A DNA stretch of 64,000 nucleotides from Roseovarius sp. MMSF_3281 (GCF_030733685.1 NZ_JASHIM010000020.1:1-64000), one strand, 5' to 3'; positions 35,961-44,490 are shown, numbered from the stretch's first letter. The notes: generated by a model not told the origin, from the sequence alone. A program made the numbers and translations.

Positions 35961-36962
35961 TTAACCAAGGCGGCCCATGGCCACGGCCACGTCGGCCATC
36001 CGGCACGAAAAGCCCCATTCGTTGTCGTACCATGCCAGCACGCGCACAAGCCGACCGCCGGTGACCTTGGTCTGGTCGGGTGCGAAGATCGAGCTTTCCT
36101 CGGTGTGGTTGAAATCGACGCTGACCTTGGGTTCGGGGTCATAGCCCAGAACGCCTTTCATCGGGCCTGCGGCGGCCTCGGCGACGACTGCGTTCACGTC
36201 GGCCTCGGTGACGTCTTTCTTGGCGATAAAGGTCAGGTCCACCGCCGAGACATTCGGGGTGGGGACGCGGATGGCCGAGCCGTCAAGCTTGCCCTTCAGG
36301 CCGGGCAGCACCTCGCCCAGTGCCTTGGCGGCCCCTGTGGAGGTGGGGATCATCGACATGGCCGCGGCGCGGGCGCGGTAGAGGTCATTGTGGCGGCGGT
36401 CCAAGGTGGGCTGATCGCCGGTATAGGCGTGGATCGTGGTCATGATGCCCGATTCGATACCGATGCCTTCGTCCAGTGCCTTGGCCACCGGCGCAAGGCA
36501 GTTGGTTGTGCATGAGCCGTTCGAGATCATTTTCTCGCTGGCTTGCAATTCGGCATCGTTGACGCCGTAAACCACGGTGCGGTCTACGTTCTTGCCGGGT
36601 GCCGAAAGCAGGACTTTGCCAGCGCCGCGTTCCAGGTGTGCCTTGGCTTTTTCGCCGTCATTGAATTTGCCGGTACATTCCAGAACCACGTCGACGCCGG
36701 ACCAGTCCAGTGCGTCCATGTCGTAGGTCGAAAACATCTCCATCGGGCCACGGCCCAGATCCATTGTGCCATCGCCAAGCGTGATTTCATTGGGAAAGCG
36801 GCCATGGACGCTGTCGTATTTGATCAGGTGCGCGGCGGTCTCCAAAGGGCCTGTGGCATTGACCTTGACGACCTTGATGTCGTTGCGGGTGCTGGTAGCG
36901 ATATGGGCGAGGGTGCAACGGCCGATACGGCCGAATCCGTTGATCCCGACGGTGATCGTCAT
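35961..36962 (-). CDS. gap: type I glyceraldehyde-3-phosphate dehydrogenase, probably NADP-linked (GapB-like)
   Basis: 333 residues with VGINGFGRIGRCTLAHIA and active-site Cys151 in SNGSCTTNCLAP. Position 36 is Ala (VVKVNATGPLETAAHL). Loss of Asp here is known from Bacillus GapB, which prefers NADP(H) and works in gluconeogenesis. It lies 213 bp from mtkB, in a block for making glyoxylate and C3 units, which suits a biosynthetic role. A strong RBS (GCAGGAGACACC) precedes the start. Function is certain; cofactor preference is inferred. Confidence 0.92.
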   Translation of the reverse strand: MTITVGINGFGRIGRCTLAHIATSTRNDIKVVKVNATGPLETAAHLIKYDSVHGRFPNEITLGDGTMDLGRGPMEMFSTYDMDALDWSGVDVVLECTGKFNDGEKAKAHLERGAGKVLLSAPGKNVDRTVVYGVNDAELQASEKMISNGSCTTNCLAPVAKALDEGIGIESGIMTTIHAYTGDQPTLDRRHNDLYRARAAAMSMIPTSTGAAKALGEVLPGLKGKLDGSAIRVPTPNVSAVDLTFIAKKDVTEADVNAVVAEAAAGPMKGVLGYDPEPKVSVDFNHTEESSIFAPDQTKVTGGRLVRVLAWYDNEWGFSCRMADVAVAMGRLG

Positions 36963-37058
36963 TGGGTGTCTCCTGCATGCGTGAAGTTGCAGGCGGTATA
37001 GACGCCGTGGCCTTCTGCGGGAAGGTGCAAATGCGGAGTTTTTGACCGAATTCCAACA

Positions 37059-37114
37059 TGTTAGCGATAACCGTTATCGCAAACCCGACCGCTTCTCAAA
37101 AGATTGCGCTAACG
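37059..37114. promoter_or_regulatory. GCGATAAC-C-GTTATCGC dyad and related sites upstream of gap2
   Basis: TGTTAGCGATAAC at 37059 leads into a perfect 17-bp dyad (37064-37080, single central C). A further GCGCTAACGCG half-site lies at 37106. These resemble the GTTAGCGCTAAC site before the first gap gene, so the two GAPDH genes probably share a LacI-type regulator. The cluster starts 97 bp before the gap2 ATG. Confidence 0.6.
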
Positions 37115-37140
37115 CGCGTGGGCACTGTGCGACTCAGTTC

Positions 37141-37168
37141 AGACAGGGGCCCGGGGCGGCCCCTGTCT
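37141..37168. terminator. hairpin after the mtkB stop
   Basis: Arms AGACAGGGGC and a CCCCTGTCT partner around a GC-rich loop, eight bases after the mtkB stop. There is no clear U-run on the minus strand, so this may be a 3'-stabilising hairpin or a weak terminator separating mtk from gap2. Confidence 0.5.
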
Positions 37169-37175
37169 TGATTGG

Positions 37176-38057
37176 TCAAGCGTCCATCTTGGCGACGGTC
37201 TCGCCAAAGGTCGAAGGGGTGGGGACGATGGTAACGCCCGCGTCCTTGAGGATCTCCACCTTTTCCTGTGCGGATTCCCCGAAGGCCGAAACAATGGCGC
37301 CCGCGTGGCCCATCCGGCGGCCCTTGGGGGCCGAGAGGCCCGCGATATAGGCGGCCACGGGTTTGGTCATGTGGTCGCGGATGTATTCCGCGGCTTCGGC
37401 TTCCTGCGGGCCGCCGATTTCGCCGACCATGACCACGGCGTCGGTCTCGGGGTCGTTCTCGAACAGTTCAAGGATGTCGCGGAAACTGGAGCCATTGATC
37501 GGATCGCCGCCGATACCGATGGAGGAGGACACGCCGATGCCCTTGGCCTTCATCTGGCTTGCAGCCTCATAACCAAGGGTGCCCGAGCGTCCGACAATAC
37601 CCACCCGGCCGGGCATGTAGATCGAGGGTGGCATAAGCCCGGCAAAGCCCTGTCCGGGGGTGATGATGCCCGCGCAGTTGGGTCCGATCAGGCGCATGCG
37701 CCTGTCGGCCTTGTAGCGGCGCATGTAGCGCTTGACGTGGATCATGTCCTGCGCGGGGATGCCATCGGCGATGCAGACGCAGGTTTTGATGCCCGCATCT
37801 GCCGCTTCCATGATCGCGTCGGCGGCGAAGGGCGGGGGCACGAAGCTGACCACCATGTCGGCCCCGGTTTCGGCCACGGCCCCCTTGACGGTGTTGAAGA
37901 CCGGCAGATCGAGGTGCTTTGTCCCCCCCTTGCCGGGGGTCACCCCGCCCACCACGTTGGTGCCGTGCTTGATCATGTCCTGTGCGTGAAAACTGCCGAT
38001 GCGACCAGTAAAGCCGGTGACGAGGACCTTTGTCTCGCTGTCGATGAGAATTGCCAT
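37176..38057 (-). CDS. mtkB: malate--CoA ligase (malate thiokinase) alpha subunit
   Basis: 293 residues, CoA-binding subunit of the succinyl-CoA synthetase family. CoA-binding Rossmann start LVTGFTGRIGSFHAQDMI and the phosphohistidine segment GRRMGHAGAIVSAFGES. The gene follows mtkA (TAATG overlap, RBS AAGGAGG) and shares an operon-like run with malyl-CoA lyase, so malate rather than succinate is the likely substrate: malate + CoA + ATP gives malyl-CoA. The ordinary sucCD pair usually sits with mdh and sucA, neither of which is here. Confidence 0.88.
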   Translation of the reverse strand: MAILIDSETKVLVTGFTGRIGSFHAQDMIKHGTNVVGGVTPGKGGTKHLDLPVFNTVKGAVAETGADMVVSFVPPPFAADAIMEAADAGIKTCVCIADGIPAQDMIHVKRYMRRYKADRRMRLIGPNCAGIITPGQGFAGLMPPSIYMPGRVGIVGRSGTLGYEAASQMKAKGIGVSSSIGIGGDPINGSSFRDILELFENDPETDAVVMVGEIGGPQEAEAAEYIRDHMTKPVAAYIAGLSAPKGRRMGHAGAIVSAFGESAQEKVEILKDAGVTIVPTPSTFGETVAKMDA

Positions 38058-39241
38058 TACGAGGCCTCCTTGAGGGATGCGATTTTCCAAGCGCCGACGA
38101 CTTCCTCGGCGGCTTCGGCAAGGGTTTCCGTGGCGATGACGTTGACGGTGCTTTCGGCGAGGATTTTCTGGCCTTCCTCGACGTTCGTGCCCGAAAGCCG
38201 AACCACGACGGGAATTTTCAGGTCGAGTTCTTCCATGGCGCGGATCACGCCCTCGGCCACCCAGTCGCAGCGGTTGATGCCTGCGAAGATGTTGACGAGG
38301 ATCGCCTCGACCTTGGGGTCATTCAGCACCGCCTTGAAGGACATCAATACGCGGTCGGGGCTGGCCCCGCCGCCCACGTCAAGGAAATTGGCGGGCTCGC
38401 CCCCGGCCATCTTGATCATGTCGAGCGTGGCCATGGCGAGGCCCGCACCGTTGACGATGCAGCCGATCTGCCCATCGAGGCCGATGTAGCTGAGGCCGCG
38501 ATCCTCGGCGTAGGTTTCGCGCGGGTCTTCCTGGCTTTTGTCGCGCAGTTCCGAGATGTCGGGACGGCGGAAAAGGGCGTTGTCATCGAAGCTGAGCTTG
38601 GCGTCGAGGGCGACGATTTCGCCCGCTTGGGTGACAACCATCGGGTTGATCTCGACCATGTTGGCGTCCATCTCGCGCATCAGGCGGTAACAGCCCATGA
38701 TCGTCTTGACGGCCTGTGGGATCAGCGCAGGGTCGAGGCCAAGCGAGAAGGCGATTTCGCGCGCTTGAAAGGCCTGCATGCCGACCGCCGGGTCGACGAC
38801 CGAGCGGATGATCGACTCGGGCTCTTGTTCGGAAATCTCTTCGATTTCCATGCCGCCTTGGGCCGAGGCCACGACGACGACGCGCTCAAGCTTGCGGTCC
38901 ATCACGAAGCCAAGGTAAATCTCTTGCGCGATGTTGGTGGCCTCTTCGACATAGAGGCGGCTGACCAGTTTGCCTTGGGGGCCGGTCTGCTGGGTCACGA
39001 GCCTGCGGCCCAGCATCCATTGGGCGGCATCGGCGACCTCCTGTTCGTTCGAACAGATGCGCACACCACCGGCTTTGCCGCGGGCACCGGAATGGATCTG
39101 TGCCTTGACCACCCAGCGTTCGCCCGACAGTTCGCTACAGCGGTAAACGGCCTGTTCGGGGCTGTAGGCGATGCCGCCGCGCGGCACCTGTACGCCGAAG
39201 CGTTTGAGCAGGTCCTTGGCTTGGTATTCGTGGATATCCAT
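38057..39241 (-). CDS. mtkA: malate--CoA ligase (malate thiokinase) beta subunit
   Basis: 394 residues, ATP-grasp subunit. It starts [17 protein letters not shown] and contains [22 protein letters not shown] and the GGGASPDRV loop near residue 300. From memory it is closer to Methylobacterium extorquens MtkA than to SucC (for example [14 protein letters not shown] and [12 protein letters not shown]). It is translated with mtkB and lies 14 bases after the mcl stop. It makes malyl-CoA for Mcl in the serine cycle or a related glyoxylate-producing route. Confidence 0.88.
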   Translation of the reverse strand: MDIHEYQAKDLLKRFGVQVPRGGIAYSPEQAVYRCSELSGERWVVKAQIHSGARGKAGGVRICSNEQEVADAAQWMLGRRLVTQQTGPQGKLVSRLYVEEATNIAQEIYLGFVMDRKLERVVVVASAQGGMEIEEISEQEPESIIRSVVDPAVGMQAFQAREIAFSLGLDPALIPQAVKTIMGCYRLMREMDANMVEINPMVVTQAGEIVALDAKLSFDDNALFRRPDISELRDKSQEDPRETYAEDRGLSYIGLDGQIGCIVNGAGLAMATLDMIKMAGGEPANFLDVGGGASPDRVLMSFKAVLNDPKVEAILVNIFAGINRCDWVAEGVIRAMEELDLKIPVVVRLSGTNVEEGQKILAESTVNVIATETLAEAAEEVVGAWKIASLKEAS

Positions 39242-39255
39242 TTGATTTTCCTCCC

Positions 39256-40200
39256 TTATCCGTGCTGTGCCTTGATGGCGTCATCCACGGCGATCACGTT
39301 GTTGGCCATGCGTTCGGAGGCCGCGTCGACCATCTTGCCGTCAAGGCTGGCGGCCCCCTTGCCTTCGGCTTCGGCCTTCTTGAGTTCCTCGATGATGCGG
39401 CGGGCGCGGGTGACTTCGGCCTCGGGCGGCGAGAAGACATCGTTGGCCAGGTCGATCTGGCTGGGATGGATGGCCCATTTGCCTTCGATGCCAAGGGCGG
39501 CGGCGCGCTTGGCGGAGGCGGTATAGGCGTCGGGATCGTTGAAATCACCGAAGGGGCCGTCGATCGCGCGCAACCCGTAGGCGCGGCAGGCGACGGTCAT
39601 GCGCGACAGGGCGAAATGCCATTGATCGCCCGGGTAGTCGGGGTTCAACCCGCCGATGACGACGGTGCGGGCGCGGTTGGAGGCGGCGTAGTCGGCCACG
39701 CCGAAATGCAGTGCCTCAAGGCGGCCGGGGGTGGCGGCAATCGCCTCGACATTGGCCATGCCGAGAGCGGTTTCAATCAGGGCTTCAAGCCCGATTTTAT
39801 GAGTGAATCCCATGGCTTCTTCGATCTGCGAGACCATGGTTTCGACGGTGTAGAGGTCCGAGGGCACACCCACCTTGGGCACGAGGATGGTATCCAAATG
39901 CTGGCCCGCTTGTTCCAGAATTTCGACCACGTCGCGGTACATGTAATGGGTATCAAGGCCGTTGATACGGATCGAGACGGTCTTGCCCTTGGCTTTCCAG
40001 TCGATGTCGTTGAGGGCCTGAATGATATTGGCGCGGGCGTTCACCTTGTCGGGGGGGGCAACGGCGTCTTCGAGATCGAAGAAAATGTAATCCACATTGC
40101 TGTCGGCGGCTTTCTCGATCATCGAGGGATTCGAGCCGGGCACGGCCAGCTCGGAGCGCTGAAGCCGTTGTTTTTTAAGGGGATAGAGGGTGTAGCTCAT
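39256..40200 (-). CDS. mcl: L-malyl-CoA (beta-methylmalyl-CoA) lyase
   Basis: CitE-like TIM-barrel lyase of 314 residues that splits malyl-CoA to acetyl-CoA and glyoxylate. Family marks are [32 protein letters not shown] (Mg-binding Glu and Asp), [30 protein letters not shown] and [14 protein letters not shown]. It closely resembles MclA of serine-cycle methylotrophs, including the C-terminal lid region. RBS AAAGGAATGCC. First gene of the mcl-mtkA-mtkB run; a motif shared with the sga promoter lies 106 nt before the start. Confidence 0.92.
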   Translation of the reverse strand: MSYTLYPLKKQRLQRSELAVPGSNPSMIEKAADSNVDYIFFDLEDAVAPPDKVNARANIIQALNDIDWKAKGKTVSIRINGLDTHYMYRDVVEILEQAGQHLDTILVPKVGVPSDLYTVETMVSQIEEAMGFTHKIGLEALIETALGMANVEAIAATPGRLEALHFGVADYAASNRARTVVIGGLNPDYPGDQWHFALSRMTVACRAYGLRAIDGPFGDFNDPDAYTASAKRAAALGIEGKWAIHPSQIDLANDVFSPPEAEVTRARRIIEELKKAEAEGKGAASLDGKMVDAASERMANNVIAVDDAIKAQHG

Positions 40201-40305
40201 GTGGCATTCCTTTGGCTGATGTTGAGATCAGCTTGGCCGGAACGGGGGCTTGGGGACACTTTCGCATGGGTGGCAAAGCGTGCCGGGGGATGGGCTGCGG
40301 GCCTG

Positions 40306-40331
40306 AACGGGTAGGGGTGCACTACCCACCC
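40306..40331. promoter_or_regulatory. AACGGGTAGGG...CCCACCC motif upstream of mcl
   Basis: AACGGGTAGGG (40306-40316) is followed after eight bases by CCCACCC (40325-40331). GGGTAG and CTACCC also form a dyad. The same 11-mer, with CCCACCC after a shorter spacer, lies upstream of sga at 42062. It begins 106 nt from the mcl ATG, against 104 nt from the sga ATG. Likely a shared operator for the serine-cycle genes. Confidence 0.6.
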
Positions 40332-40497
40332 AAAGGCAGACGGGATGCCGATGCACACACTTGCCGCAGTGCAGAGAAGTCTAGGGAAAACAATTGCTTA
40401 TGATCGGAAACTTATCTGGCGCAACGCGGATCGCAGGATTGCCTCCCCATGGGGGATAACGGGGTGCCTGCGCGTGGCAGGGCCTGTCGTGGGGCCT

Positions 40498-40532
40498 GTA
40501 CAAAACGTACAGAACGTACGTGAGTTTTGTAC
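40498..40532 (+). repeat. GTAC palindrome array, copy C (short)
   Basis: GTAC cores start at 40498, 40507, 40516 and 40529. The 9- and 22-bp steps of copies A and B are kept (40498 to 40507 to 40529), with one extra core nine bases after the second. Outer arms GTACAAAAC (40498-40506) and GTTTTGTAC (40524-40532) form a perfect inverted repeat. The 32-bp site is missing. About 300 bp upstream of mcl, and 224 bp after sga. Confidence 0.65.
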
Positions 40533-40725
40533 GGTTTGGGCGCAACCGCTCATCAGCCCTCACGGGCTTCGTCGCGGGGGCCAGGGAGTGAAGCTTTGAT
40601 CAGGCCGAAACCGAGGGCGCCTTGCCGGGGTAAAAAGAGTTGCCCGGCGATGGCAAGCAGCGGGCCGCCCCCGGTGAGACCCGGTGGTGACGTATTGTGA
40701 ATGCGCAGCTTGCGGTGGTTTCTGT

Positions 40726-40749
40726 CCGGCCCCGGCGATGCGGGGCCGG
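40726..40749. other. hairpin after sga
   Basis: Arms CCGGCCCCG and CGGGGCCGG around a short loop, seven bases after the sga stop codon. No U-run follows on the minus strand. Probably an mRNA 3' end or attenuation structure. Confidence 0.5.
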
Positions 40750-40755
40750 GAAGGT

Positions 40756-41958
40756 TCAGGCGGCTTGGCTTTGCGCTTGGCGGGCGTCGGGCGTTGTGGC
40801 GCGGAACGTTTCCGAGGCGGCGGCAAGGCCGGAGCCGGGTTCGACCGCTGCGCCGCAGTCGCGCAGCGCCATTTCGGCTGCCGAAATCGCCCCGCAGAGC
40901 ATAACGGCATTCATCGAACCGATATGGCCGATGCGGAAGGCGCGACCGGCAAGGATATTCAACCCTGAGCCGAGCGAGGTTTGGTACTTGTAATAGGCGG
41001 TAGAGATCACCTCGCGGGCGTCGATGCCTTCGGGGGCATAGATCGCCGAGACCGTATCGGAATAGCGGGCCGGATCGCGGGCCACCAGATCACAGTCATC
41101 CCATGCGCCCACGGCGGCGCGCACGCCCTGGGCAAGGCGCGCATGGCGGGCCCATGTGCTTTCCATCCCGGCCTCAAGCAGCATGTCGAGCGACACGCGC
41201 AACCCGCGCAGGAGTTGCGTGGCCGGTGTATAGGGGAAATAGCCGGTGTCGTTGAGGGCGATCATATCGGCAAAGCCAAAGTAGCTGCGCGGCATGGTGG
41301 CGGTTTTGCTGGCCTCAAGCGCCTTGTCGGAAACCCCGAGAAAGCCAAGGCCCGCAGGCATCATGAAGCCCTTTTGCGAGCCCGCGACGGCGAGATCGAC
41401 GCCCCATTTCTCCATTTCGAATTCGATGGAAGCGATGGAACTGACCCCATCGACGAAAAGAAGGGCGGGATGGCCTGCCTCATCCAGTGCTGCGCGAAGC
41501 GCGGCGATGTCGGAGGTGACGCCGGTGGCGGTTTCATTATGGGTGGCGAAGACCGCCTTGATCTGGTGGCCGGTGTCGGCCTTGAGGCGTTCGGCATAGA
41601 CCTCGACCGGCAGGGCGTTGCCCCAGTCGGTATCGCACAGGTCAACCTCCAGCCCGAGGCGATCGGCCATTTCGGCCCAGAGCAGCGAGAATTGCCCAAA
41701 GCGCGACATCAGCACGCGGTCGCCGGGGTTAAGCGTGTTGGTGATCGCCGCCTCCCATGCGCCGGTGCCGGAGGAGGGGAAGATGAAGACCCGGCCATTT
41801 TCCAGCCGAAAGACGCGTCTGATGTCGGTCAGGATGCCATCGACGAAGCCGCCGAAATCGGGGGCGCGCATGTCTTCCATGGGAATGTTCATCGCTTGGC
41901 GGACGGGTTCGGGCACATTGGTGGGGCCGGGGACGAAAAGATGTTGATAGCCGTGCAT
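40756..41958 (-). CDS. sga: serine--glyoxylate aminotransferase
   Basis: Class V PLP aminotransferase of 400 residues that converts serine and glyoxylate to hydroxypyruvate and glycine. It starts HLFVPGPTNVPEPVRQAMN; the PLP-binding Lys lies in AVAGSQKGFMMPAGL near residue 200, and VDGVSSIASIEFEMEKWGVD precedes it. The Gly-rich SSGTGAWEAA loop binds phosphate. With Mcl producing glyoxylate, it closes part of the serine cycle. Upstream lie the shared AACGGGTAGGG motif and, divergently, a LuxR-type regulator. Confidence 0.92.
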   Translation of the reverse strand: MHGYQHLFVPGPTNVPEPVRQAMNIPMEDMRAPDFGGFVDGILTDIRRVFRLENGRVFIFPSSGTGAWEAAITNTLNPGDRVLMSRFGQFSLLWAEMADRLGLEVDLCDTDWGNALPVEVYAERLKADTGHQIKAVFATHNETATGVTSDIAALRAALDEAGHPALLFVDGVSSIASIEFEMEKWGVDLAVAGSQKGFMMPAGLGFLGVSDKALEASKTATMPRSYFGFADMIALNDTGYFPYTPATQLLRGLRVSLDMLLEAGMESTWARHARLAQGVRAAVGAWDDCDLVARDPARYSDTVSAIYAPEGIDAREVISTAYYKYQTSLGSGLNILAGRAFRIGHIGSMNAVMLCGAISAAEMALRDCGAAVEPGSGLAAASETFRATTPDARQAQSQAA

Positions 41959-42061
41959 GGGTCGGTCTCCTGTCAGGTTTGGCTATGTATCGACGCCGCG
42001 GCCCCGGCGCGAAACGCCCGAGTGAATACCCATGGTGAGCGGCTGGCGGGGGGTGACCCCT

Positions 42062-42083
42062 AACGGGTAGGGCGGCCCCACCC
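42062..42083. promoter_or_regulatory. AACGGGTAGGG...CCCACCC motif in the sga/LuxR divergent region
   Basis: AACGGGTAGGG (42062-42072) with CCCCACCC (42076-42083), 104 nt before the sga start. It is preceded by GGGGTGACCCCT. It matches the mcl upstream site in sequence and distance. Being between sga and the divergent regulator, it could control both. The binding protein is unknown; the adjacent LuxR-type protein is the first candidate. Confidence 0.6.
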
Positions 42084-42229
42084 GGTTGAGTGAAAGCGCA
42101 CGAAGGCATGCCGTTGCATACCGGAAAATCCTTATAAATCACCGGTTTAGGGTGCTTTTTTGTCGCAATTCGCAACGTGGGAATTGCCCTGTCTTGGTGT
42201 ACACTTTCCGGATGGAGGAGACCAAGATC

Positions 42230-42871
42230 ATGACGGCGACGCCTGTTGACAGTGTCGCGAGAGATGCCCCGCAGGTGATCGTTGCAGATAGGCAGGTGAT
42301 CGTTTGTCAGGGCATTGGATCGCTTGTATCGCAGATACCCGAGGTGACTTTGGGGGCTTTTGCCACGGATAAGGCAAGCCTCAGGAAACTGTTGTCGGGG
42401 GCCGAAGGCGTGTCGATCCTGATCCTGGGGGTGCGGCTGGCGGATGGGGATTTGACCCATGTGCTGGATATGGTGCGCAAGGATTATCCGCAGGTCATGG
42501 TGGTTGTCGTCGCTGAGGACAGCGAGTTCGCCTTTATCCGCACCGCGATCAAGCAGGGTGCCAATTCGGTTTGCATGATGAGCCAGATCCTGACCAGCCT
42601 GCCGAAGATTCTGGGTAAGCTGGTGGAGGGGCATTCGATCGTGCCGACGGAGATTCTCAAGCGGCTGACCTCGGAGAACACCGATGCGCTGTCGCGGCGC
42701 GAGCATGAGATATTGGCGCTTTTGGTGGATGGGTTGACCAATTTCCAGATTTCCGCGCGGCTGGGCCTGAGCGAGAACACGGTGAAATATTACCTCAAGG
42801 CGATTTACCAGAAGCTGGACGTGAATTCGCGCGGGGCGGCGATTGCCAAGTACGTGGCCGGGAATTACTGA
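42230..42871 (+). CDS. LuxR/NarL-type transcriptional regulator with degenerate receiver
   Basis: 213 residues from the ATG at 42230, nine bases after GGAGGAG. The N-terminal half (about 14-130) has a response-regulator fold. However, the strand that should end in the phospho-acceptor Asp reads [12 protein letters not shown], with Gly67 at that place. The later conserved Lys position is also changed (NSVCMMSQ). The C-terminal LuxR HTH is normal: [20 protein letters not shown] then [19 protein letters not shown]. It is therefore probably not controlled by phosphorylation. Divergent from sga, so it likely regulates the serine-cycle genes; this is inference. Confidence 0.85.
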   Translation: MTATPVDSVARDAPQVIVADRQVIVCQGIGSLVSQIPEVTLGAFATDKASLRKLLSGAEGVSILILGVRLADGDLTHVLDMVRKDYPQVMVVVVAEDSEFAFIRTAIKQGANSVCMMSQILTSLPKILGKLVEGHSIVPTEILKRLTSENTDALSRREHEILALLVDGLTNFQISARLGLSENTVKYYLKAIYQKLDVNSRGAAIAKYVAGNY

Positions 42872-43389
42872 CGGGAGCAAGAACGCCTATGTCACCTCGC
42901 CTGTGCAGCGGTCGACTTGGGTTGAGGTTCGGCATTGTCTTGGGCATCGAACAGACGCGCTGTTGAACGGCAGCTTTGCGCAGGGGATAGCTGGTGCAAA
43001 GTTGGGCTCAGTTCCGCAAAGCCGCCGTTCGTACAGCTTGCGGCGAATGCCGGATGGGAGCCCTTGTTTAAGATTCGATCGCGAAGCTCCCGCGCGGAAT
43101 CAAGGCGCGGCACGCGCCGCCGCGCATCGCCGGGCCGTCCCTCGGCACGGCGATTGGGCTAGTAAGGGCACAAGGCTTAAAGGTCACGCGCCAGTGGCCG
43201 GGATAAAGTGAACTGTTCAAAGGTTAGATCGCCGCACCACGGCCCGCCGATGCGCGGCTAGTGCAATCTCCGCTTCGTCCCGCACTTGGGTCGCTTGGAT
43301 CAACCAACATGACTGTTCGGTCTGACTGTCCTCATCGCCTCTAGCTGGGTCCGCCGCGGGATGATCGCCGCACCTGGCCGTTTCCCCCT
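42872..43389. other. 518-bp stretch without a recognisable gene
   Basis: Open frames exist on both strands (for example about 73 codons at 42892-43113 on the minus strand), but none has a convincing ribosome site, domain or hydrophobic pattern. Several frames overlap equally. I read it as non-coding or decayed DNA, next to a repeat element. I cannot assign the remnants to a family. Confidence 0.5.
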
Positions 43390-43504
43390 AAAGCGTTTCG
43401 CGAAAAACCTGAATCACAGATTTTCGCGAAACGCAGTGCTCCGCTCAATCGTTGCACGCGTTCCGCCTTTCGATGATGCATCAGGTTAAAGGCGGAACGC
43501 TTTA
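43390..43504 (-). repeat. double-hairpin intergenic repeat, copy 2 (inverted)
   Basis: Same element as 19902-20014 in opposite orientation: CCTAAAGCGTTTCGCG at the left and GGCGGAACGCTTTAGG at the right. Both hairpins and the GCTCAATCGTTGCACGCG linker are intact. The outer ends form AAAGCG...CGCTTT terminal inverted repeats. Located 29 bp from the ureohydrolase stop. Confidence 0.85.
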
Positions 43505-43533
43505 GGCAGTGGCTTGACAGCGGTAGCGGCTGT

Positions 43534-44490
43534 TCAATGCCCCCGCGCGAGGAAGACGAAGCCCAGAACGTTCAGCAAAAGCTGGGCTGCGAGGATGGAG
43601 GTTGATCCCGTGGGGTCGTAATCGGGGGCAACCTCGACGAGGTCGAGGCCCACCACCTCGTGATTTTGGGCGACCTCTTGCAGGACTTCCAGCACCTCGT
43701 AGTAAAGAAAGCCGCCGTGGCTGGGCGTGCCGGTGCCGGGGGCGATGGAGGGGCAGAAGGCGTCGATATCGATGGTGACATAGACGCGGGCGCCCTTGGG
43801 GATGCGGTTTGCGGTGGCCTGCGGCCCCAAGGCGCGCATTTGCCGGACCGAAAGGATATCCGAGCCGCGGGCGCGGGCGTCGTCATAGCCGTCCTTGGCG
43901 GTGGAGCTGACGTTTCGGATGCCCAGTTGGGTGAGGCCGGTGACGTAAGGTTTTTCGGCGGCGCGGCGCATCGGGTTACCGTGGCCGTGGCGGACGCCGT
44001 GGCGTTCATCGACGAAATCGAGATGCGCGTCGATTTGCAGGATGTGGATATCGCCCTGATTGTCGAAAGCATTGATGCAGGGGATATTGACCGAGTGATC
44101 GCCGCCGATGGTGACGGGCAGGGCGCCTGCATTCAGGATGGCGCGCAGGCCCTTTTCGATATTGGCGTGGGAGGTCTTGGTATCGGTGTGGATGATATCG
44201 GCGTCGCCGATATCGACCATGCGAACCGAGCCGGGCAGGTAGGTCGCGTCATCCTCGTGATCATAGGCACCGGCATGGCCGAAGCTGAAAAGGGTGGAGG
44301 CCTCGCGTACGCCGCGCGGGCCGAAGCGCGCGCCCGGGCGCCATTGGGTGCCCGCATCGAAGGGCGCGCCAAGGATGGCGATATCGGCATCGATCAGCGA
44401 CCAGTCGGAAACATAGGAGCGTTTGCCGAAGGTCGGGATGCCGACGAAGGGCAGGTCGAGCCGTCCGGTTTCGTATCCGTGTTTGGTCAT
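43534..44490 (-). CDS. agmatinase-like ureohydrolase, second copy
   Basis: 318 residues from the ATG at 44490 (AGGAGACC upstream). Arginase-fold motifs are GGDHSVNIP, IDAHLDFVDE and IDIDAFCPSIAPGTGTP. The two metal Asp residues (DID) are kept, but the usual third Asp of DxDxxDP is Cys. That position is mostly structural in known members, so activity may remain with altered specificity. It overlaps the upstream Cys-rich protein gene by four bases. Low similarity to the copy at 18889 suggests another guanidino substrate (for example guanidinobutyrate). Confidence 0.87.
   Translation of the reverse strand: MTKHGYETGRLDLPFVGIPTFGKRSYVSDWSLIDADIAILGAPFDAGTQWRPGARFGPRGVREASTLFSFGHAGAYDHEDDATYLPGSVRMVDIGDADIIHTDTKTSHANIEKGLRAILNAGALPVTIGGDHSVNIPCINAFDNQGDIHILQIDAHLDFVDERHGVRHGHGNPMRRAAEKPYVTGLTQLGIRNVSSTAKDGYDDARARGSDILSVRQMRALGPQATANRIPKGARVYVTIDIDAFCPSIAPGTGTPSHGGFLYYEVLEVLQEVAQNHEVVGLDLVEVAPDYDPTGSTSILAAQLLLNVLGFVFLARGH

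Larger units (their letters stand above)
40201..40755. other. 555-bp sga-mcl intergenic region
   Basis: No gene seen. Reading from mcl outward, it contains the AACGGGTAGGG motif (40306), an A-rich stretch near 40385-40400, the GTAC array copy C (40498-40532), and a hairpin next to the sga end (40726-40749). The mcl promoter should lie in the first 150 bp. Confidence 0.7.

Noticed and set aside
37176..39241. Reading the mtkA/mtkB pair as the TCA-cycle succinyl-CoA synthetase sucCD.
   Set aside because: No mdh or sucAB neighbours; adjacent malyl-CoA lyase and the remembered closer match to methylotroph MtkA favour malate thiokinase, though only assay can settle it.
42892..43113. 73-codon minus-strand frame after the LuxR-type gene.
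   Set aside because: No ribosome site, domain, signal or helix; overlapping frames are equally open. Treated as non-coding or decayed.
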